Assembly: GCA_028280915.1 (NCBI GenBank)
Contig: JANQKX010000544.1
Location: 1-9,475 of the forward strand
DNA: 9,475 bases
Direction of reading: 5' to 3'
DNA from: Kiloniellaceae bacterium
GTDB taxonomy: Bacteria; Pseudomonadota; Alphaproteobacteria; Kiloniellales; Kiloniellaceae
Every line of letters starts with the position of its first letter. The first letter of the stretch is position 1. Both the position numbers and the translations under genes were made by a program. This document shows positions 5,335 through 9,475 of the stretch, piece after piece. Under the pieces are notes generated by a model, which saw nothing but the letters and a program-made list of their open reading frames with translations, had not been told where the DNA came from and made no database searches.

Positions 5335-7819
5335 AAGCGCCCACGTCGCCTTTTTTGATGAGGTGGTGCAGCAGGGCCCGCAGTTTTGACGGCTCCACCG
5401 GTTTGGGCAAGGTGGCATAGAGATCTTTTTTCGGGTCCGCCTTGGCAACCAGATCGGCTTCGCCCGTGATCAACACCGCGGGAATGGCTTTGTCGAACTG
5501 GGTTCGGACGGTGCGAATAAAGTCCGTGCCGGTTTTTTCTTCCGACAGGCTGTAATCCACTACCAGAACGTCCGGTATGATATCTTCCTTGCCAAGGGCC
5601 AGTATGGCGTCGCCGAAATTACTTTCCGCGATGACCATGGCGCCCCAGCGTTGCAACAGGCGGGCCATGGAAACACGGATATTGTCGTCGTCGTCGAGCA
5701 CGAAGATATAGGTCCCGTCAAAACTTTGCTGCTGGGTCGCCATGGCCAGCTCGAAGGGGGCGGCCTGGCCCAGGAATTCGTCGCCCAGGGGCATTTCCAC
5801 CGCGAACATGGAGCCTTTGTTTGGCGTGGATCGCACCTCAATCTCGGCCTCGAGCAGCCGTGACGCATGGCTGGCGATGGACAGGCCCAATCCCAATCCG
5901 CTGCTGTGCGCGGCTTTGCGCGAGGCGATTTGATAAAACTCGTCGAAGATGTTTTTTTGCTCTTCGTGATCGATTCCGGGACCACTATCCCAGACCTGGA
6001 GGGACAAGCTCAATTTATGGCGCCGGCATCCCACCAGGACACGGCCATGATCGGTGTAACGAATGGCGTTGGAAACGAAGTTCTTTGCGATTCGCGCAAG
6101 CAGGTCATAATCAGACTGAATGGTCAAACTGCAGGGGACGACCCGCAGTTCCAGGCCCCTCTCCCGGGCAAGCGGCGCAAACTCCCGTTCGATCTCATCC
6201 AATAGATCGGCGATGCGAAAGTCGTCGAACTCAATGGCAACGCCGCCGATCTCCAGCTTGGTCGCATCCAAAAGGCTGTTGACCAGTCCGGCCATGGCAT
6301 CGGCGGACAGGTTCATGGTGTTGAGGATGGCCCGCCGGTCCTCGGCGTTTGTGGTCTGAGAGAGATCGTACATCATCAGCTTGAGAGCCGCCAGGGGTTG
6401 GCGCAAGTCATGGCTTGCCGAGGCGACGAAGCGGGACTTGGATTGGGCCGCCCGTTCGGCCTCGATCTTGCTGGCACGGAATTCTTCTTCAGCTTCCTTG
6501 CGCTCGGTGATGTCCGTGTTGATCACGCCGATCGTCGTAATCTTGCCCGATTGATCGCGAATGGGAAACCGCAGCGACAGCTGGGTTTTGACGGCGCCCG
6601 GAACGGAAATTCTATACTCGTTGGAAATAGCCTGGCCGGACAGCATGACCGCATCGTCATGGGCTGCCAGCTCGTGGGTGTTGTCGTAGGGAAATACATC
6701 CTTTTCGAGTTTGCCGACAAAAGTTTCTTCATTGGCGCCGAAGGTATCGTTGACCTTTTTATTCACCAAAACCAGCCGGCCGGTGGTGTCCTTCAGATAG
6801 ATTTCGGTCGGGGAGTTATCACAAATGGCGCGGAAGTGCCGTTCGAACTCCTCATGCCTCGAGATGGCTCGGGCGACGGATTGATCAACGCGTTGGGGAT
6901 GGCGCACGACGATAAAGACCAGTCCGGCGATAACCAACGCGACAAGCGCACCGAAGGCCCAAAAGAGGGATCGTCCGGGTGGGGCGGGCGACCACCCGGA
7001 GCGGGGCGCGGCGGTTACTTCCCAGAGGGTCCGGTTTAGGGAAAAGGTGACATGGTGGGCCCAGTCAACCTCTGCCGGAGAGCTGTCGGCATACCCGTCG
7101 AGGGCGATCGACGGCGCTTTTGTCGGCTGAATCATTCGCAAGGACTGGACAAAGCGGTCGTCGGCGAGACTGGCGCGGTAGCCGTGGATGACAGCACCTA
7201 CGTCGATCACGGCGGCTGCGATCAACGGGTGCGGCACGTCATCGCCGCCGGCGCTTTTTTTGTCAGCGGGCGATGCTTGGTACATGAGCAGAAGAGTCCC
7301 GTTCTCTTCGCCGGCCGGGAAAACTCTGATTTCAGCTTTTGATTGCGTTATGGTTTCGACGCTTGACGGCAGCCACCGTGACGGTTCCGTCAGCCAATCC
7401 GGCGCGGATCGGGCCAAATTCGCGGACGTCCAGCTTTGGACCACGGTATCTTCGTTTAAGATCAACAGGGCCTGAAGACCGGATCTGTTGCCGGCCAGGC
7501 TGATTGCGAAACGGTCGAATTCGGCCGCCGTGACGGGGGTTTCGGCAGCCGCCCAGGCCGCCAAGGGGGTCACGACCTCCCATGGCTGCAACAAGGCGGT
7601 TTTTACCCCTTCGCTGGTGAGCGCCAGCCGTGCCTCAATGGCGGCCGCTTGCCAAGACCGCTTCTCGCTTCGATCAATCAGAAAGACAGTGGCCAGGACC
7701 AAGATGGCGGCGACCGCGGCGGCAAGTGCTGGCCCGAATTCGCGCAACAGAGCGGACCGGCGTTCGGCAGACCGGAAACGGTCCTTGTCTCGTTTAACAG
7801 CGACGGCATTTTCAGTCAT
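5333..7819 (-). CDS. Membrane-bound PAS-domain hybrid histidine kinase
   Basis: This is a sensor kinase of 828 residues. Membrane helix 1 is at about 28-48. A region of about 235 residues (50-284), probably periplasmic and of no sensor family I recognise, follows, then membrane helix 2 (285-305). A PAS domain covers about 325-440 and ends in the usual DITERKEAEEEF. The HisKA dimerisation domain (about 455-525) has the H-box SHDLRQPLAALK with H470. The ATPase domain (about 565-678) has the N-box with N580 and N584, G1 DSGPGID (611-617), DEFYQ and G2 GLGLGL (641-646). A C-terminal receiver (704-819) has D709-D712, phospho-acceptor D755, T785 and K806. There is no HPt domain. The ATG at 7819 was chosen because AGGGA lies just upstream; an in-frame TTG at 7897 would add 26 residues with no good ribosome site. 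The likely partner is the convergent regulator at 4527-5180. Confidence 0.9.
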   Translation of the reverse strand: MTENAVAVKRDKDRFRSAERRSALLREFGPALAAAVAAILVLATVFLIDRSEKRSWQAAAIEARLALTSEGVKTALLQPWEVVTPLAAWAAAETPVTAAEFDRFAISLAGNRSGLQALLILNEDTVVQSWTSANLARSAPDWLTEPSRWLPSSVETITQSKAEIRVFPAGEENGTLLLMYQASPADKKSAGGDDVPHPLIAAAVIDVGAVIHGYRASLADDRFVQSLRMIQPTKAPSIALDGYADSSPAEVDWAHHVTFSLNRTLWEVTAAPRSGWSPAPPGRSLFWAFGALVALVIAGLVFIVVRHPQRVDQSVARAISRHEEFERHFRAICDNSPTEIYLKDTTGRLVLVNKKVNDTFGANEETFVGKLEKDVFPYDNTHELAAHDDAVMLSGQAISNEYRISVPGAVKTQLSLRFPIRDQSGKITTIGVINTDITERKEAEEEFRASKIEAERAAQSKSRFVASASHDLRQPLAALKLMMYDLSQTTNAEDRRAILNTMNLSADAMAGLVNSLLDATKLEIGGVAIEFDDFRIADLLDEIEREFAPLARERGLELRVVPCSLTIQSDYDLLARIAKNFVSNAIRYTDHGRVLVGCRRHKLSLSLQVWDSGPGIDHEEQKNIFDEFYQIASRKAAHSSGLGLGLSIASHASRLLEAEIEVRSTPNKGSMFAVEMPLGDEFLGQAAPFELAMATQQQSFDGTYIFVLDDDDNIRVSMARLLQRWGAMVIAESNFGDAILALGKEDIIPDVLVVDYSLSEEKTGTDFIRTVRTQFDKAIPAVLITGEADLVAKADPKKDLYATLPKPVEPSKLRALLHHLIKKGDVGA

Positions 7820-7924
7820 ACAGTCCCTGGCCAAATTGAGTATGGAATGGCGCCTCCGCTGGCAGACCCTGGTAGCACTCGACGACTGTTTCGCCAAGCC
7901 TCAGGTTTTAGGTTATTCGAAACC

Positions 7925-7961
7925 TTGAATTTAGCGTATTATAACTAATCGCTAAATTCAA
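7925..7961. promoter_or_regulatory. Perfect 12-bp inverted repeat enclosing a -10 hexamer (candidate operator)
   Basis: TTGAATTTAGCG (7925-7936) and CGCTAAATTCAA (7950-7961) are perfect reverse complements with a 13-base AT-rich spacer. On the minus strand the spacer reads TATAAT (7943-7938), an exact consensus -10 hexamer. The -35 position has only a weak match (TCGACT, 19-base spacing). Transcription from it would start near 7930 and give the kinase a leader of about 110 bases. A repressor bound to both arms would cover this promoter; which protein binds is unknown. Confidence 0.5.
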
Positions 7962-7972
7962 TAGTCGAGATG

Positions 7973-7982
7973 TTCAATTGAA
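7973..7982. promoter_or_regulatory. Ten-base palindrome TTCAATTGAA
   Basis: This is a perfect palindrome 11 bases beyond the large inverted repeat. It carries the same TTCAA/TTGAA arms and may be a second binding site for the same protein. No function is shown. Confidence 0.3.
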
Positions 7983-8210
7983 AGGGCGAAAAAACGTGAC
8001 CTCGGCCGGGCTATAGCAAGAGAGCCAACAACAGATCAAAAAAAGAATGGAACCTGTTTTGTGTATTTTCATTCGGGAAATTGCGAATGGCGCTTTGATC
8101 CGTGAAAAAGTAGGCGCTTGATCTTTAAGAATAAACCGGTGTTTTGCAGGGGAATTTTGGACCCTTTGCGGATCTCCCGACCGGCGGGCGCCTGCAGGGG
8201 TGTTGTGAGC

Positions 8211-8248
8211 AATTCAACCTTGACCCCGCCACAAAATGGCGTTGAATT
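8211..8248 (+). promoter_or_regulatory. Nested inverted repeat in the decarboxylase leader
   Basis: AATTCAAC (8211-8218) and GTTGAATT (8241-8248) are perfect reverse complements. Inside lies the hairpin CGCCA/TGGCG (8227-8231, 8237-8241) with a CAAAA loop; the G at 8241 is shared, so the two stems compete for it. It could be an RNA structure in the leader of the 8337 gene or a DNA binding site related to the TTGAATT arms at 7925-7961. Confidence 0.35.
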
Positions 8249-8261
8249 TTCCCGGATTGGT

Positions 8262-8282
8262 GGCGGCGCCGAAGGTGCCGCC
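8262..8282 (+). other. Strong 9-bp GC-rich hairpin in the decarboxylase leader
   Basis: GGCGGCGCC (8262-8270) pairs with GGTGCCGCC (8274-8282) through nine pairs, one of them G-U, around a GAA loop. No T-run follows, so it is not a standard terminator. It ends 54 bases before the GTG start at 8337 and could slow ribosomes or stabilise the message. Confidence 0.5.
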
Positions 8283-8283
8283 C

Positions 8284-8324
8284 GAGGACACTGGATCCGA
8301 GGACACTGGATCCGAGGGCACTAG
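8284..8324. repeat. 15-bp tandem repeat, two perfect copies and one degenerate
   Basis: GAGGACACTGGATCC occurs at 8284-8298 and 8299-8313, followed by a degenerate GAGGGCACTAG (8314-8324) that runs into the ribosome binding site of the 8337 gene. The unit resembles the 15-bp unit at 2542-2586: about 10 of 15 positions match when the shared AGGAC is aligned. Confidence 0.9.
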
Positions 8325-8336
8325 AGAGGAAGGGGC

Positions 8337-8858
8337 GTGGCGGAAGCGACAGGCGCCGATTGGGCGGCGCAGGTTTACGAAGTGTTGCGGGCCGACGGTA
8401 TCCGCCAGCTTTGTTACGTGCCCGATGCCGGCCTGTCAGGTCTCATCGGGCGGGCGCAAGCGGACCCTGAGATGGTCACCACGGTGCTCACCAGCGAGCA
8501 AGAAGGGGTCGGATTGGTCTGCGGCGCGTGGCTGGGCGGTCAGCGCGCCGTTTTGTTGATGCAAAGCAGCGGCGTGGGCAACTGCGTCAACCTGTTCTCC
8601 CTCCTCGGCAATTGCCGCTTTCCCTTTTTGACCATCGTGACCATGCGGGGGGAATGGGGCGAGTTCAACCCCTGGCAAGTCCCCATGGGCCGGGCGACCC
8701 GGCCGGTTTTCGAATTGATGGGCATCCAGTGTCACGCCGTGGCAGAGCCCGATCAGCTGGCCGAGGCCGTGGAGGCGGCGGCCCATATGGCCTTTTCAGC
8801 CGACCAAGCCGCCGCGGTTTTGATTGGTCAGCGCCTGATCGGCCGGAAGGTGTGGTAG
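8337..8858 (+). CDS. Sulfopyruvate/phosphonopyruvate decarboxylase-like alpha subunit (ComD-like)
   Basis: This is the thiamine-diphosphate pyrimidine-binding subunit of a two-subunit 2-oxoacid decarboxylase, 173 residues, close to the size of archaeal ComD. The family pattern is clear: LTSEQEGVGLVCGAWLGG (51-68), where E54 is in the place of the Glu that activates the cofactor; the motif MQSSGVGNCVN (75-85); PFLTIVTMRGEWGEFNPWQVPMG in outline (96-118); and a C-terminal AAAVLIGQRLI. ComD/ComE convert sulfopyruvate to sulfoacetaldehyde and CO2; the related phosphonopyruvate decarboxylase acts on phosphonopyruvate in one chain. Substrate cannot be assigned from sequence alone. Translation starts at GTG 8337 after the purine-rich GAGGAAGGGG (8326-8335). 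The beta subunit starts 4 bases after the stop, so the two are surely cotranscribed and form one active site. Confidence 0.8.
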   Translation: MAEATGADWAAQVYEVLRADGIRQLCYVPDAGLSGLIGRAQADPEMVTTVLTSEQEGVGLVCGAWLGGQRAVLLMQSSGVGNCVNLFSLLGNCRFPFLTIVTMRGEWGEFNPWQVPMGRATRPVFELMGIQCHAVAEPDQLAEAVEAAAHMAFSADQAAAVLIGQRLIGRKVW

Positions 8859-8862
8859 GGCC

Positions 8863-9450
8863 ATGACGGAGGCGAAACCATTGGACCGGCGCGCGGCCGT
8901 CGCCGCCTTGCTTCACGACCGCGGCGACCTTTTGCTGGTCAGCGGCCTGGGCTCGCCCACTTATGACGTGATGGCGGCGGGGGATTGCGCGGAGAACTTT
9001 TATCTCTGGGGTGCCATGGGCGGGGCCGGCATGGTGGGGTTGGGACTGGCCATCGCCCAGCCGGACCGGCCGGTCGTGGTCATCACCGGGGATGGGGACC
9101 TGCTCATGGGCCTGGGTTCCCTGGCCACCGTCGGGGTGGCCGCGCCCGCGAACCTCAGCCTGGTGGTCCTGGATAACGGCAGTTATGGGGAAACCGGCCA
9201 GCAGGACAGCGCCGCCGGTCTGGGCTTGGATCTGGCCGCCTTTGCCCGTGCCGCCGGTTTTCCCCAGGTGGCGCGCCTGTCCCACCTAGAGGAGATCGCG
9301 GCGTGGCGGCCCCGCTTGCGGATGCCCGTCGGTCCCCAGTTCCTGCACATTCCCATCGACAAGGCCCTGCCCCAACGGGTGATGCCCGTGCGGGACGGGG
9401 TTTTTCTGAAAAACCGGTTCCGCGACGCCTTGGGGCTGGCGCCCAACTGA
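8863..9450 (+). CDS. Sulfopyruvate/phosphonopyruvate decarboxylase-like beta subunit (ComE-like)
   Basis: This is the diphosphate-binding subunit that completes the thiamine-diphosphate enzyme with the protein encoded at 8337, 195 residues, close to archaeal ComE in size. The cofactor motif is intact: GDGDLLMGLGSLATV starts at residue 76, and 26 residues after GDG comes N105 in LVVLDNGSYGETGQQ, fitting the GDG-X(24-27)-N pattern that binds Mg2+ and diphosphate. Upstream, LVSGLGSPTYDV (25-36), NFYLWGAMGGAGMVGLGLAIA (45-65) and the AQPDRPVVVITGDGD core are typical of the family. The C-terminus (HIPIDKALPQR) matches the end of this domain. The start ATG at 8863 lies 4 bases past the alpha-subunit stop, with GTAGGG close before it. 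Which oxoacid is used is open; no sulfonate or phosphonate gene lies in the window to decide. Confidence 0.8.
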   Translation: MTEAKPLDRRAAVAALLHDRGDLLLVSGLGSPTYDVMAAGDCAENFYLWGAMGGAGMVGLGLAIAQPDRPVVVITGDGDLLMGLGSLATVGVAAPANLSLVVLDNGSYGETGQQDSAAGLGLDLAAFARAAGFPQVARLSHLEEIAAWRPRLRMPVGPQFLHIPIDKALPQRVMPVRDGVFLKNRFRDALGLAPN

Positions 9451-9458
9451 TCTTTTGG

Positions 9459-9472
9459 GGGGAGAACTCCCC
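9459..9472 (+). terminator. Short inverted repeat after the beta-subunit gene
   Basis: GGGGA (9459-9463) and TCCCC (9468-9472) pair around a 4-base loop directly after the stop at 9448-9450. The window ends 3 bases later, so a following T-run cannot be seen. It may be a terminator or a leader element of a further operon gene. Confidence 0.3.
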
Positions 9473-9475
9473 ATC

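Larger units (their letters stand above)
7820..8336. promoter_or_regulatory. Divergent control region between kinase and decarboxylase genes
   Basis: These 517 bases hold no convincing gene. They are AT-richer on the kinase side and GC-rich near the decarboxylase gene. Individually listed elements are a 12-bp inverted repeat with a TATAAT core, a TTCAATTGAA palindrome, a further inverted repeat of AATTCAAC, a 9-bp hairpin and a 15-bp tandem repeat. A direct repeat, GGCGCTTTGATC (8089-8100) and GGCGCTTGATC (8113-8123), lies between them. I could not place a -35/-10 pair for the plus-strand operon with confidence. Confidence 0.5.

Noticed and set aside
6398..7039. 213-codon open frame opposite the kinase gene
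   Set aside because: It lies over the PAS and membrane coding part of the kinase and has no recognisable domain.
7820..7897. N-terminal extension of the kinase from a TTG at 7897
   Set aside because: No good ribosome site, and the extra residues are not needed by the first membrane helix; ATG at 7819 has an AGGGA site.
8665..9285. 206-codon minus-strand frame across the ComD/E-like genes
   Set aside because: Antisense to two subunits with intact cofactor motifs; composition is that of a shadow frame.

Overview
The window looks like ordinary chromosome from a GC-rich Alphaproteobacterium, most likely Rhodospirillales-like. This is inferred from base composition, the style of the hybrid kinase and LuxR-type regulator, and the mix of gene families; no rRNA or marker gene is present to fix the taxon. 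I see no transposase, phage gene, CRISPR array or tRNA.

Layout, left to right. (1) 1-310, minus: N-terminal part of a glutathione S-transferase, cut by the window edge. (2) 641-1561, plus: two exported proteins, a glycine-zipper lipoprotein of the 17 kDa surface antigen type and a small Rap1a/Tai-like periplasmic protein. (3) 1813-2496, plus: an AlkD-like DNA alkylation repair protein behind a long structured leader. (4) 2587-3522, minus: a LysR-type regulator, convergent with the alkD-like gene, with a 15-bp tandem repeat at their junction. (5) 3599-4526: about 900 bases without a convincing gene; one small ORF with a strong Shine-Dalgarno is noted at low confidence. (6) 4527-5180, plus, and 5333-7819, minus: a NarL/FixJ response regulator facing a membrane-bound PAS-containing hybrid histidine kinase, with a terminator between them. 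(7) 7820-8336: a divergent control region holding a perfect 12-bp inverted repeat around a TATAAT hexamer, further TTGAATT-type half-sites, a strong hairpin and a 15-bp tandem duplication. (8) 8337-9450, plus: a tightly spaced pair encoding the two subunits of a thiamine-diphosphate decarboxylase of the sulfopyruvate/phosphonopyruvate decarboxylase family (ComD/ComE-like).

How the genes work together: the kinase and the response regulator probably form one signalling pair because they are neighbours of compatible type, although they are convergent and not in an operon. The ComD/E-like subunits should assemble into one enzyme. The other genes show no clear functional link to each other.

The most unusual material is non-coding. 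Five short tandem duplications (periods 11, 15, 15, 16 and 18 bases) all sit at gene ends or in intergenic DNA, and the kinase/decarboxylase control region is dense in inverted repeats. I did not find a clearly new multi-gene system; the leads are regulatory and are given as such.
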